A stretch of DNA of 64,000 bases. Source: Flavobacterium sp. SUN046 (GTDB taxonomy: Bacteria; Bacteroidota; Bacteroidia; Flavobacteriales; Flavobacteriaceae). Position numbers and translations under genes: made by a program. Below are positions 45,151 to 54,144 of this stretch, piece after piece. The notes under the pieces are model-generated. The model was not told where the DNA came from, ran no database searches, and saw only the letters and a list, made by a program, of their open reading frames with translations. Where the stretch lies: positions 62,001 to 126,000 of the forward strand of contig NZ_JAPQNT010000001.1 of the NCBI RefSeq assembly GCF_028867965.1. The letters run 5' to 3'. The number at the start of each line of letters is the position of its first letter. Positions within the stretch are counted from its first letter, which is position 1.

Positions 45151-46779
45151 ATGCCAAAAGGATTCTTTCACGTACCTAAAGCGGTCAATGAACCTGTAAA
45201 ATCTTATGCTCCAAATTCTCCAGAAAAAGCAGCTGTTTTGGCTGCTTACAAAAAAATGTGGAACGAAACTATTGATGTTCCAATGTACATTGGTTCTGAA
45301 CAAATAAAAACTGGAAACACTAGAAATATGTCGGCACCACATGATCACCAACACATTGTTGGAACGTATCATTTAGCCGAAAAAGCACATGTTGAAAAAG
45401 CGATTGCAGCAGCATTAGAAGCAAGAAAAAAATGGTCGCAAATGCCATGGGAACATCGCGCAGCAATATTTTTAAAAGCTGCTGAATTAATCGCTGGACC
45501 ATACAGAGCTAGAATTAATGCTGCAACAATGATTGCGCAGTCCAAAACAATTTACCAAGCAGAAATTGATGCGTCGTGCGAATTAATTGACTTTTTACGT
45601 TACAACGTAGAGTTCATGACCCAAATTTACAACGACCAACCAAAATCGGTTTCTGATGTTTGGAACAAAGTAGAATACCGTCCATTGGAAGGATTTATTT
45701 ATGCAATTACTCCTTTTAACTTTACTGCAATTGCTGCAAATCTTCCTGCAAGCGGCGCTTTAATGGGAAATACTGTAGTTTGGAAACCTAGTGATAGCCA
45801 AGTTTTTTCTGCAAAAATTATTATTGATGTTTTTAAAGAAGCTGGCGTTCCAGACGGAGTTATTAATGTAGTTTTTGGCGATCCAGTTATGATTACTGAT
45901 ACGGTTTTAGCTTCACCAGATTTTGCTGGAGTTCATTATACTGGTTCAACGTTTGTATTCAAAGAAATTTGGAAAAAAATTGGAAATAACATTCATACTT
46001 ACAAAACCTATCCGAAAATAGTTGGAGAAACTGGCGGAAAAGATTTTGTAGTTGCACATCCATCGGCTAATGTGAAACAAGTCGTAACCGGAATTACGCG
46101 CGGTGCCTTCGAATTTCAAGGACAAAAATGTTCGGCAGCTTCAAGAGCTTATATTCCACAAAGTTTATGGCCAGCAATTAAAGAACAATTAATTACCGAT
46201 GTGAATTCTATGAAAATGGGAAGTCCAGAAGATTTTTCTAACTTTATAACAGCTGTAATACACGTAGGCTCATTTGATAAATTAGCAAGTTACATTGACC
46301 AAGCTAAAAAAGATGCTGATGCTGAAATTATTCTGGGTGGAAATTATGATAAATCTAAAGGTTACTTCATCGAACCAACAGTTATTGTTACTACAAATCC
46401 GAAATATGCCACGATGGAAACCGAATTATTCGGACCAGTAATTACAATTTATGTATATGAAGATTCAAAGTGGAACGAAACTTTAAAATTAGTAGATGAA
46501 ACCTCGGAATATGCGTTAACTGGAGCCATTTTCAGTCAAGACCGATATGCAACAATTGAAGCAACGAAAGCATTAGAAAATGCAGCTGGAAACTTTTACA
46601 TCAACGACAAACCAACTGGAGCAGTTGTAGGAATGCAACCTTTTGGTGGCGCAAGAGCTTCCGGAACTAATGATAAGGCTGGTTCGATGCAAAACTTATT
46701 GCGTTGGGTTTCGCCAAGAACTATAAAAGAAACCTTTGTTACTCCTGAAGATTATCGTTATCCGTTTTTGGGAGAATAA
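45151..46779 (+). CDS. pruA: L-glutamate gamma-semialdehyde (1-pyrroline-5-carboxylate) dehydrogenase
   Basis: PruA oxidises glutamate semialdehyde to glutamate with NAD, the second step of proline catabolism. The 542-residue protein is the stand-alone P5CDH type with no proline dehydrogenase domain. The active-site Glu is near 293 in VGETGGKDF and the catalytic Cys near 327 in GQKCSAASRAY. The NAD-binding ALMGNTVVWKPSD region is clear. A proline dehydrogenase gene is not in the window. Confidence 0.95.
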   Translation: MPKGFFHVPKAVNEPVKSYAPNSPEKAAVLAAYKKMWNETIDVPMYIGSEQIKTGNTRNMSAPHDHQHIVGTYHLAEKAHVEKAIAAALEARKKWSQMPWEHRAAIFLKAAELIAGPYRARINAATMIAQSKTIYQAEIDASCELIDFLRYNVEFMTQIYNDQPKSVSDVWNKVEYRPLEGFIYAITPFNFTAIAANLPASGALMGNTVVWKPSDSQVFSAKIIIDVFKEAGVPDGVINVVFGDPVMITDTVLASPDFAGVHYTGSTFVFKEIWKKIGNNIHTYKTYPKIVGETGGKDFVVAHPSANVKQVVTGITRGAFEFQGQKCSAASRAYIPQSLWPAIKEQLITDVNSMKMGSPEDFSNFITAVIHVGSFDKLASYIDQAKKDADAEIILGGNYDKSKGYFIEPTVIVTTNPKYATMETELFGPVITIYVYEDSKWNETLKLVDETSEYALTGAIFSQDRYATIEATKALENAAGNFYINDKPTGAVVGMQPFGGARASGTNDKAGSMQNLLRWVSPRTIKETFVTPEDYRYPFLGE

Positions 46780-46805
46780 TTACAATTCTTAAAAAAATAA
46801 ATTTT

Positions 46806-46838
46806 AAAAAGCTCATTCAGAAATGTTTGAGCTTTTTT
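46806..46838 (+). terminator. terminator after pruA
   Basis: AAAAGCTCA (46807-46815) pairs with TGAGCTTTT (46828-46836), followed by T-run. It lies 27 bases after the stop. Confidence 0.85.
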
Positions 46839-46840
46839 AT

Positions 46841-46870
46841 TTGCCTGATTATTAAATTTTTGTATCTTCG
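46841..46870 (+). promoter_or_regulatory. promoter of the T9SS esterase gene (TTG-N19-TATCTTCG)
   Basis: TTG at 46841-46843 and TATCTTCG at 46863-46870 (one mismatch to TAnnTTTG) are 19 bases apart and lie 20 bases before ATG 46891. Confidence 0.5.
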
Positions 46871-46890
46871 AAATTCAAAACTAACAAATT

Positions 46891-49197
46891 ATGAATTCGA
46901 AAATTACGCTACTACTTTTATCATTATTTTCAATTGTAGGCTATAGCCAAGATAAAACCTATGATTTACTGAAAAACAAAACCCAAACGAATATTTTATA
47001 CGACAGAGTTTACAACATTTCTGATGCTGCAAATTCAAAAAGAAAAGAAATAACTACCAATCAGTTTTTACAAACTTATCACGAAATTCAGCGTGCCGAT
47101 TTCAATAATCGTTTACCAAAATTAGAAGCAGTTCAAAATCAAGCTAATTTAGGTTTTGCACAAAACCAAATTCCACTTTCGGTTTTAATATCTGATTTTG
47201 AAACTATAAAAAAATCCGAAATTGATACTAAAAATGTATTCTTAAATTCCAATAATCAAATGGAAATCAAATCTGGAATTGCAAATCCGTTTGAAAAACA
47301 TTCTATAAACTTAATTGGTGCATTACTTCAAAAGTCAAAAACAAATCAAGTAGATTTTATCTTGAAAAATAATTTGATTTTTAACACAACCGATAGAACA
47401 ATTACGTCAATTGCAGTAAACTATGATGATTCTAAAGCTTGGAAAAATATAAATCAAAATCAAGCGTTCAGAATCAATTTCACTAAAAATGGAAATCAGA
47501 TTATCAATTTCAAATTGACACTTTCTACAGGTGAAATTATAGAACAATCAATTACTTTTGATGTTGATTGTCCAAAATTCGTGGCTTCAAATAAAAATTC
47601 TGCTACTGAATTACTTGCTCCAAATGTAATTAATACAATTGCTGCAACCATTCCGTATCAAGGTTATGGAGAAACTGCTTCTTTTTTAGGACAAGCAGAA
47701 TACGAAATCTTTCCCGATACGGTTGACGGAATTCTTGATAAACCGATTTTTTTATTAGACGGATTTGATCCAGGCGATGCTAGAAATATTCCCGGAATTT
47801 ATTCTCTCTTAAATTACGGAACTACCGGACAAAATTTAGGCGATATTGTGAGAGCGCAAGGATATGATTTAGTCATACTTAATTTCCCAACTTACACAAG
47901 AACAGGAACTACAACTGTTGTTGATGGCGGTGTTGATTATATTCAAAGAAACGCAATGATTTTAGTTGAATTAATCAATCAAATTAATGCTCAAAAAGTT
48001 GGAACAGCTCAAAATGTTGTTATCGGACCAAGTATGGGCGGATTAATTTCGAGATATGCGTTGCGCTATATGGAACAAAATAATCTTACACACGACACAC
48101 GATTGTACATATCATTTGATTCGCCACATTTGGGTGCAAATGTTCCAATTGGATTTCAGCATCTATTTAATTACATGGGATTTGGACCTGTAGGCGATGT
48201 AACAATGCAAGCTTTAGTTAATGGTATGTTGAAAAGTCCTGCCGCAAGAGAAATGTTAATTGATCATTTTGAAGGTCATTTACAAACCGGAAGTGTAACC
48301 GAATTTAATACTGCAGCAGCGACTTTAGTTCCAACTGGTTGTCCAAATTATCGTACCGCTTTTCAAAACGAGCTAAACGCAATGGGATTTCCATCAACAA
48401 CAAGAAATGTTTCTATAGCAAACGGTGCCGGAAACGGAACAATGACTGGAACGCCAGGAATGGTTGTCATGAACCACACTTTTAACATTACAACTACACA
48501 AAGAGCAATTATTAATTTGAATTTTACACCTTCAATTGCTCAAAATATCATTGAAGTAAGTCATTTCAAAGGACAAACTAATTTAATTTTTTGGTTTACC
48601 GTTTATGAAAGTTTAGCAAAATCTAAAGCGCCAACGTACACCGATGGATTAGATTCGGCACCAGGCGGAAGATTTGACATGAATTCACTTGCCGGATTAG
48701 GCACTGGAAATGCATTATTAACTGAATTCATGAATAATTTAAACATCATGTACTTCGATTTTATTCCGGTATGGAGTTCTATGGGAATTTCAGGAACTTC
48801 TAATTTATATTCACCAGTTACAGCAAGTTCAGTTACACCATTTGCGGCTTCATCAATTCCAATTACAAATGAGAATCACGTAACTTTAACAGCTACAAAT
48901 GTTGCTTTTGCGTTGAATGAAATTTTAAATGCAGTATTATCGACAAGTCAAAATTTAGGATTAAATTCTATTTGGATTAAAAACCCAATTGAAAATGCAA
49001 TTCAAATAAATTCCAATTATGCTATTGAAAACGCAACGATTTCAGTAACTGATATTTTAGGGAAAACTATTTTCAATACAAGCAATGTAACTATTAATGG
49101 AATGTTAGAAATTCCAGTTTCTTTATCAAATGGTGTTTATTTGATAACAATCAAAACCGATAAAGAAAGTGTTGTTAAGAAAGTTGTGAAAGAATAA
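46891..49197 (+). CDS. secreted alpha/beta hydrolase (esterase/lipase-like) with T9SS sorting domain
   Basis: 768 residues with a signal peptide (cleavage near GYSQ, about 19). The hydrolase domain has FLLDGFDPGDARN and the nucleophile elbow GPSMGG with Ser near 381, followed by SRYALRYME. The last about 80 residues (from WIKNPIENAIQI through GVYLITIKTDKESVVKKVVKE) form the type A C-terminal domain that targets proteins to the type IX secretion system, so it should be secreted or cell-surface bound. The substrate is unknown. Confidence 0.88.
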   Translation: MNSKITLLLLSLFSIVGYSQDKTYDLLKNKTQTNILYDRVYNISDAANSKRKEITTNQFLQTYHEIQRADFNNRLPKLEAVQNQANLGFAQNQIPLSVLISDFETIKKSEIDTKNVFLNSNNQMEIKSGIANPFEKHSINLIGALLQKSKTNQVDFILKNNLIFNTTDRTITSIAVNYDDSKAWKNINQNQAFRINFTKNGNQIINFKLTLSTGEIIEQSITFDVDCPKFVASNKNSATELLAPNVINTIAATIPYQGYGETASFLGQAEYEIFPDTVDGILDKPIFLLDGFDPGDARNIPGIYSLLNYGTTGQNLGDIVRAQGYDLVILNFPTYTRTGTTTVVDGGVDYIQRNAMILVELINQINAQKVGTAQNVVIGPSMGGLISRYALRYMEQNNLTHDTRLYISFDSPHLGANVPIGFQHLFNYMGFGPVGDVTMQALVNGMLKSPAAREMLIDHFEGHLQTGSVTEFNTAAATLVPTGCPNYRTAFQNELNAMGFPSTTRNVSIANGAGNGTMTGTPGMVVMNHTFNITTTQRAIINLNFTPSIAQNIIEVSHFKGQTNLIFWFTVYESLAKSKAPTYTDGLDSAPGGRFDMNSLAGLGTGNALLTEFMNNLNIMYFDFIPVWSSMGISGTSNLYSPVTASSVTPFAASSIPITNENHVTLTATNVAFALNEILNAVLSTSQNLGLNSIWIKNPIENAIQINSNYAIENATISVTDILGKTIFNTSNVTINGMLEIPVSLSNGVYLITIKTDKESVVKKVVKE

Positions 49198-49200
49198 ATA

Positions 49201-49559
49201 TTTTTTACACGAATTGCACTAATTTTCAAAAATTAAATTGTTTTAAATTAAATTACACGAATTTAAAAATCTAATTTATTAGATAAATTCGTGTAATTAA
49301 TTCAAATTAGTGAAAATTAGTGCAATTCGTGTCTAAATTTAAATTGTTTTAAATTCAATTCGTGTAATTAATTGATTGAAATTTGTGAAAATTAGTGCAA
49401 TTCGTGTCTAAATTTAAATTGTTTTAAATGCAATTCGTGTAATTAATTGATTCGAATTTGTGAAAATTAGTGCAATTCGTGTATAAATTTAAATTGTTTT
49501 AAATGCAATTCGTGTAATTAATTCAAATTAGTGAAAATTAATGCAATTAGTGTCTAAAT
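49201..49559. repeat. ACACGAATT-family tandem array, 71-75 bp units
   Basis: The 362-base convergent spacer between the esterase and rsmG is fully repeat. It begins with TTTTACACGAATT (49203-49215). A hairpin follows, with 14-bp perfect arms AATTACACGAATTT (49251-49264) and 49285-49298 around a nested 6-bp palindrome. Then come nearly identical units starting with AATTCGTGTAATTAATT at 49286, 49357, 49432 and 49507 (periods 71, 75, 75, last unit cut at rsmG). Each unit also contains GTGAAAATTAGTGCAATTCG, the inverse of the consensus seen at 41803. No coding frame is visible. Confidence 0.85.
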
Positions 49560-50186
49560 TTACTGAGATTTTAAAGGCAAATGCACCACTTTTTTAGTTT
49601 CAAAAAACTCATCCGAGAAATAATCAGATAAGTTGTATTGAGTTGCTTTTGGAAAATCTTTCAATTCTTCCGACAAATCGCCACCTTTTAAATACAGAAT
49701 TCCGTTTTGCAATTCGTGATTTGATTTTGATTTAATTTTATCTTTTATCCAACTAACAAAATCAGGCATATTTGTTACAGCACGACTTACAATAAAATCA
49801 AAATCGTGAGTAACTAGTTCAGCACGTTTCTGTTCAGCTTTTATATTTTTCAATCCTAATGCTTTAATAACTTCATTAACTACTCTAATCTTCTTGGCGA
49901 TAATATCAATTGCATAAAAATTTGACTCAGGAAATAAAATCGCTAACGGAATTGCAGGAAATCCACCACCGGTTCCAACATCCATAATTTTAGCACCCGA
50001 TTTGAATGCTAAAATTTTAGCAATTCCTAATGAATGTAGTATGTGGCGTGTGTAGAGTTCATCAATATCTTTTCTTGAAATAACATTAATTTTCGAATTC
50101 CAATCTTCATAAAGCGATTGCAAATTTCTAAATTGTGTGATTTGATTTTCAGTAAGATTCGGAAATTGTTTTAAAATTTCTTCCAT
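49560..50186 (-). CDS. rsmG: 16S rRNA (guanine(527)-N(7))-methyltransferase
   Basis: RsmG (GidB) makes m7G527 in 16S rRNA. I start at ATG 50186 (MEEILKQFPNLTENQ), which gives 208 residues. The SAM motif is KIMDVGTGGGFPAIPLAI, with the SRAVTNM motif further on. The stop lies directly at the edge of the ACACGAATT array, so the array would be transcribed into the 3' tail of its mRNA. Confidence 0.94.
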   Translation of the reverse strand: MEEILKQFPNLTENQITQFRNLQSLYEDWNSKINVISRKDIDELYTRHILHSLGIAKILAFKSGAKIMDVGTGGGFPAIPLAILFPESNFYAIDIIAKKIRVVNEVIKALGLKNIKAEQKRAELVTHDFDFIVSRAVTNMPDFVSWIKDKIKSKSNHELQNGILYLKGGDLSEELKDFPKATQYNLSDYFSDEFFETKKVVHLPLKSQ

Positions 50187-50264
50187 TTTATTAATTTTCA
50201 ACAAAAATACTACTTTTAGTTAATAATTATGATTTGTTTTCACTTCTAAAAAAATTATAATAAT

Positions 50265-50272
50265 TATCTTTG
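50265..50272 (+). promoter_or_regulatory. -7 promoter element of the desaturase gene
   Basis: TATCTTTG (TAnnTTTG) lies 23 bases before ATG 50296. Confidence 0.45.
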
Positions 50273-50295
50273 AAAAATTTTGAATTTCAAAAATT

Positions 50296-51393
50296 ATGAA
50301 TACCACAACACCTGTTTTTTCTAAATCAGATAGTCTTAAATTTTTTAGAACTCTTAATAAAAGAGTGAATGACTATTTTAAAGATAACAATATTGATAGA
50401 ACTGGAAACTGGAAATTACATTTAAAAACTGTAGTTATGTTTACCATTTTCTTAACACCTTATTTCTTTTTGCTTGCAATGCAAATGCCTTTTTGGACCT
50501 ATCTTTTACTAAACATAGTGATTGGAGTTGGAATGGCTGGAGTTGGAATGAACGTCATGCACGACGGAAATCATGGCGCCTATTCGGGCAAATCTTGGGT
50601 AAATAAATTCATGGGCGGAAGCATTTATATTTTAGCCGGAAATGTTTACAATTGGCAAGTGCAACACAATGTTTTACACCACACTTACACTAATATTTTA
50701 GGTCATGATGAAGATTTGGAAGCTGGTAGAGTTTTGCGTTTTACCAAAGAAGCTAAATGGTACAGTCATCATAAATTTCAACATTATTATTCATTTATTT
50801 TATATGGATTATTAACTTTTAATTGGGCAATTACTACTGATTTTCAGCAAATGAGACGCTATTTGAAAAGAAATTTATCGTATGGTGAATTTAAAAAACC
50901 TGCTATTCGTTGGACAACATTAGTAATTACAAAAGTGATTTATTTTTCAATGTGGATTGCAATTCCGATACTTGTTGGACACGTAAGTTGGTGGCAAGTT
51001 TTAATCGGATTTTTCATAATGCATTATACAGCCGGAGTTATTTTAAGTGTTGTATTTCAATTGGCGCATGTAGTTAATGAAACTGATAATCCTATTCCGA
51101 ATGATGAAGGTGAAATCGAAAATACTTGGGCAATTCATCAATTGTATACTACAGCTAATTTTGCACCTAAGAATTGGCTAGTAAACTATTACACTGGAGG
51201 ATTAAATCACCAAATAGAGCACCATATTTTTCCGAATATTAGTCATGTGCACTACAATAAAATTGCGGAATTTGTAAAAGAAACTGCTAAAGAATGTAAT
51301 CTTCCTTATTATGAATTCAAAACCACTCGTGAGGCAATATACTCGCATTTTACACATTTGAGAGATTTAGGAAGACAACCGCAATTATCATAA
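50296..51393 (+). CDS. membrane fatty acid desaturase (acyl-CoA/lipid type)
   Basis: 365 residues with four or more membrane segments and three histidine boxes that bind a di-iron centre: HDGNHGAYS near 90, HNVLHHTYTN near 126, and the third box NHQIEHHIFP near 312, with a variant first His (Q) typical of front-end desaturases. No cytochrome b5 domain is present. It probably introduces double bonds into membrane lipid acyl chains, which matters for cold adaptation; regiospecificity is not clear. Confidence 0.9.
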   Translation: MNTTTPVFSKSDSLKFFRTLNKRVNDYFKDNNIDRTGNWKLHLKTVVMFTIFLTPYFFLLAMQMPFWTYLLLNIVIGVGMAGVGMNVMHDGNHGAYSGKSWVNKFMGGSIYILAGNVYNWQVQHNVLHHTYTNILGHDEDLEAGRVLRFTKEAKWYSHHKFQHYYSFILYGLLTFNWAITTDFQQMRRYLKRNLSYGEFKKPAIRWTTLVITKVIYFSMWIAIPILVGHVSWWQVLIGFFIMHYTAGVILSVVFQLAHVVNETDNPIPNDEGEIENTWAIHQLYTTANFAPKNWLVNYYTGGLNHQIEHHIFPNISHVHYNKIAEFVKETAKECNLPYYEFKTTREAIYSHFTHLRDLGRQPQLS

Positions 51394-51413
51394 AAATATA
51401 GAATGAAGATTTT

Positions 51414-51480
51414 TTAAACCATTAAGTAATAAAGTTCCATTAAGCTAAGTCTTAATTTTCTTAATTACTTAATGGTTTAA
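51414..51480. repeat. hairpin repeat element, copy 1 (desaturase-aspC gap)
   Basis: Perfect 17-bp arms TTAAACCATTAAGTAAT (51414-51430) and 51464-51480 enclose 33 bases that again contain CATTAAG and CTTAATT. Copy 2 lies after the aminotransferase gene. Both are about 67 bases. Confidence 0.85.
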
Positions 51481-51514
51481 ATTTTTAAAAATAGTTTTAA
51501 TCAACAACACAACA

Positions 51515-52705
51515 ATGAGCAACCCATTATCAGACAGAATTAACAAATTATCAACCTCGCAAACCCTTGCAATGGCAGCATTAGCAAGAGAATTAAAAGC
51601 ACAAGGAAAAGACATCATTAGTTTAAGTTTGGGTGAACCCGATTTTAACACACCCGATTTCATCAAAGAAGCAGCTAAAAAAGCAATCTATGAAAATTAT
51701 TCAACTTATTCACCTGTTGATGGTTATATGGATTTGAAAGAAGCTATTTGCAGAAAATTCAAACGCGATAATAATTTAGAATACAAACCTGCCAATATTG
51801 TAGTTTCAACAGGAGCAAAACAATCGTTGTACAACATTGCGCAATGTATGATTAATGACGGTGACGAAGTAATTCTTCCTGCGCCATATTGGGTTTCGTA
51901 TTTCGAAATCATTAAAATGGCCGGCGGAATTCCGGTTGAAGTTCCAACTTCTGTTGAAAGTGATTTTAAAATTACACCTGAACAATTAGAAGCAGCAATT
52001 ACTCCAAAAACTAAAATGATTTGGTACAGTTCACCTTGTAACCCAAGTGGTTCTGTATACAGTCGTGAAGAATTGACGGCTTTATCAAAAGTTATTTTGA
52101 ATCAACCAAATGAAATTTTTGTAGTGGCTGACGAAATTTACGAACACATTAATTTCTCAGGAACTTTTTGCAGTATTGCAACAATCGACGGAATGTTTGA
52201 CCGAACAATTACAGTTAACGGAGTTGCTAAAGCATTCGCAATGACAGGTTGGAGAATTGGATATATTGGCGCATCGGAAATAATCGCAAAAGCATGTACC
52301 AAAATGCAAGGTCAAGTTACATCTGGAGCAAATTCTATTGCGCAACGTGCCACAATAACTGCGGTTGACGCTGATCCAAGTGTATTGAACGAAATGGTTA
52401 CTGCATTCAAAAACCGTAGAGATTTAGTAGTTGGATTAGTAAAAAATATTCCAGGTTTCAAATTGAATGTTCCCGAAGGCGCATTTTATGTTTTTCCTGA
52501 TGTTTCGTATTATTTTGGTAAAACATTACGCGGAAAACTAATCAATAATGCTGATGATTTCTCAATGTATTTATTAGCCGAAGCCAATGTGGCAACCGTA
52601 ACTGGTGATGCTTTTGGAAATGCAAATTGTATTCGTTTTTCGTATGCAACTAGCGAAGAATTATTGACTGAAGCTATGAAACGTATTAAAGAAGCCGTTT
52701 CGTAA
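51515..52705 (+). CDS. pyridoxal-phosphate-dependent aminotransferase (aspartate aminotransferase-like)
   Basis: 396 residues of the class I fold type I aminotransferases. The PLP lysine is near 238 in NGVAKAFAMTGWRIGY. Other family residues are the SLGEPDFNTP start, WYSSPCNPSG and the C-terminal arginine in CIRFSYATS. It probably makes aspartate or another amino acid from its keto acid. The gene is flanked by two copies of a hairpin repeat element, one on each side. Confidence 0.92.
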   Translation: MSNPLSDRINKLSTSQTLAMAALARELKAQGKDIISLSLGEPDFNTPDFIKEAAKKAIYENYSTYSPVDGYMDLKEAICRKFKRDNNLEYKPANIVVSTGAKQSLYNIAQCMINDGDEVILPAPYWVSYFEIIKMAGGIPVEVPTSVESDFKITPEQLEAAITPKTKMIWYSSPCNPSGSVYSREELTALSKVILNQPNEIFVVADEIYEHINFSGTFCSIATIDGMFDRTITVNGVAKAFAMTGWRIGYIGASEIIAKACTKMQGQVTSGANSIAQRATITAVDADPSVLNEMVTAFKNRRDLVVGLVKNIPGFKLNVPEGAFYVFPDVSYYFGKTLRGKLINNADDFSMYLLAEANVATVTGDAFGNANCIRFSYATSEELLTEAMKRIKEAVS

Positions 52706-52725
52706 GAACAATATTCTATATTTTT

Positions 52726-52791
52726 TTAAACCATTAAGGAATCAAGAAAATTGGGTAAAACTTAATGAACTTAACTATCTTAATGGTTTAA
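52726..52791. repeat. hairpin repeat element, copy 2 (aspC-acetyltransferase gap)
   Basis: Arms TTAAACCATTAAG (52726-52738) and CTTAATGGTTTAA (52779-52791) are perfect inverse copies, as in the element at 51414-51480. The middle part differs but again contains CTTAATG. It lies between convergent genes and may also act as a terminator, though there is no clear T-run stem. Confidence 0.8.
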
Positions 52792-52796
52792 TCTTT

Positions 52797-53354
52797 TCAT
52801 TCTTTCAATTTCCGAATGACTTTTGCAGGATTTCCAACTGCCAAAGAATTATCAGGAATATCTTTTGTTACAACACTACCAGCTCCTATTGTACATCCAT
52901 TTCCAATTTTTACACCGGGAAGAATTACCGAATTTCCTCCAATCCAGCAATCATTTCCTATTGAAACTGGTTTTGAAAACTCTACGGTTCGCCTCTCTAC
53001 AGCGTCAAGCGGATGAGTTGCAGTATAAATTTGAACACTTGGTCCAAAAAAAACATTGTCACCAATTTCAACTTTCATAGTATCTAAAACTACACAATTT
53101 ACATTAAAATACACATTCTCACCTGAATGAATATTATAACCATAATCACAATGAAATGGTGGTTCAATGTAAATTCTTTTATCAGAATTTGGCAATAATT
53201 GTCTTAAAATTTGTCTTGCATTTCCGTTCATCATGTATTCTGTGACGTTCAATTTATGAAGTAGTTTTTTAGCAAAAGTTCGTTCTGACACTAAAACTTT
53301 ATCGTTAGCAAAATAGATTTCGCCAGCTAACATTTTTTCTTTTTCAGTTTTCAT
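52797..53354 (-). CDS. sugar O-acetyltransferase (maltose/galactoside type)
   Basis: 185 residues. The N-terminal Mac domain (about 1-55, MKTEKEKMLAGEIYFANDK) is followed by left-handed beta-helix hexapeptide repeats from about 70 (NIHSGENVYFNVNCVV, VFFGPSVQIYTATHPLD, WIGGNSVILPGVKIGNG, TIGAGSVVTKDIP). The catalytic His is in ATHPLD. It transfers acetyl from acetyl-CoA to sugars such as maltose or galactosides; the real substrate is unknown. It is the LacA/Maa type. Confidence 0.92.
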   Translation of the reverse strand: MKTEKEKMLAGEIYFANDKVLVSERTFAKKLLHKLNVTEYMMNGNARQILRQLLPNSDKRIYIEPPFHCDYGYNIHSGENVYFNVNCVVLDTMKVEIGDNVFFGPSVQIYTATHPLDAVERRTVEFSKPVSIGNDCWIGGNSVILPGVKIGNGCTIGAGSVVTKDIPDNSLAVGNPAKVIRKLKE

Positions 53355-53477
53355 ATTTCAAATATATAAAATATCTCTATTAGAACATAGATTTTGAGAA
53401 AACGGAGAAATTATTATTATCTTTTTGAATTTCTTAAATCTGTGTTCCAAAAAAAGTTAGTCTATTTATAAAAATAG

Positions 53478-53485
53478 TACTTTTG
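53478..53485 (+). promoter_or_regulatory. -7 box next to the Crp/Fnr regulator start
   Basis: TACTTTTG ends 5 bases before the ATG at 53491. Transcription would start at the codon itself, so the mRNA may be leaderless. Confidence 0.45.
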
Positions 53486-53490
53486 ACTTA

Positions 53491-54066
53491 ATGAAATCCA
53501 TCTTACAAAACATAGCCAAACACGTTTCTTTAACTTCAGAAGAAGAACAATTATTTTTGTCTAAAACAGAAACTAAAACATTCAAAGCTAAAACTATTTT
53601 ATTAAATGCAGGCGAAATTTCTAAACACACCTATTTTGTAAACTCTGGTATCTTGCGAAGCTTTAACATCAACGATAATATTATCGAACACGTCTTGCAT
53701 TTTGCCTGCGAAGGTTGGTGGATGGGTGATATGTACAGTTATATTTCTGAAAAACCAGGCAATCTTTTTATAGAAGTTATAGAAGATGCCGAGGTTGTTA
53801 TTATTTCTAAAGAAAATCACCAACAATTATTTAATGACATTCCAAAACTTGAACGCTTTTTCAGAATATTAACCGAAAATTCATTGGTAGCACATCAAGA
53901 ACGATTAATGGATAATTTAAGTTTGACTGCCGAAGAACGCTTTGAGAAATTTTGTAAAAAATACCCTGATTTAATTTATAAAGTGCCTCAAAAACAAATT
54001 GCCTCTTATATTGGAGTAACACCTGAATTCTTTAGCAAAATGAAAGCAAGAATGCTAAAAAAATAA
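53491..54066 (+). CDS. Crp/Fnr-family transcriptional regulator
   Basis: 191 residues with an N-terminal cyclic-nucleotide-binding-type fold (about 1-110) and a short C-terminal helix-turn-helix (YKVPQKQIASYIGVTPEFFSKMKARML). Key cAMP-binding residues are not recognisable, so the ligand is not known. It is the first gene of a redox cluster with pirin, OsmC, a 4Fe-4S protein and an FMN reductase, and is likely to control some of them. Confidence 0.85.
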   Translation: MKSILQNIAKHVSLTSEEEQLFLSKTETKTFKAKTILLNAGEISKHTYFVNSGILRSFNINDNIIEHVLHFACEGWWMGDMYSYISEKPGNLFIEVIEDAEVVIISKENHQQLFNDIPKLERFFRILTENSLVAHQERLMDNLSLTAEERFEKFCKKYPDLIYKVPQKQIASYIGVTPEFFSKMKARMLKK

Positions 54067-54107
54067 TTTCTTAATCTAGGTTAAGTGCAATTTCTTTATA
54101 CCGATAG

Positions 54108-54115
54108 TAAATTTG
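54108..54115 (+). promoter_or_regulatory. -7 promoter element of the pirin gene
   Basis: TAAATTTG (TAnnTTTG) lies 29 bases before ATG 54145, so pirin can be transcribed separately from the upstream regulator. Confidence 0.5.
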
Positions 54116-54144
54116 TACCATAATAATTACTAAATTTATATATC

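Noticed and set aside
49286..49559. CRISPR array
   Set aside because: The repeated 71-75 bp units have no unique spacers and no cas genes are near.
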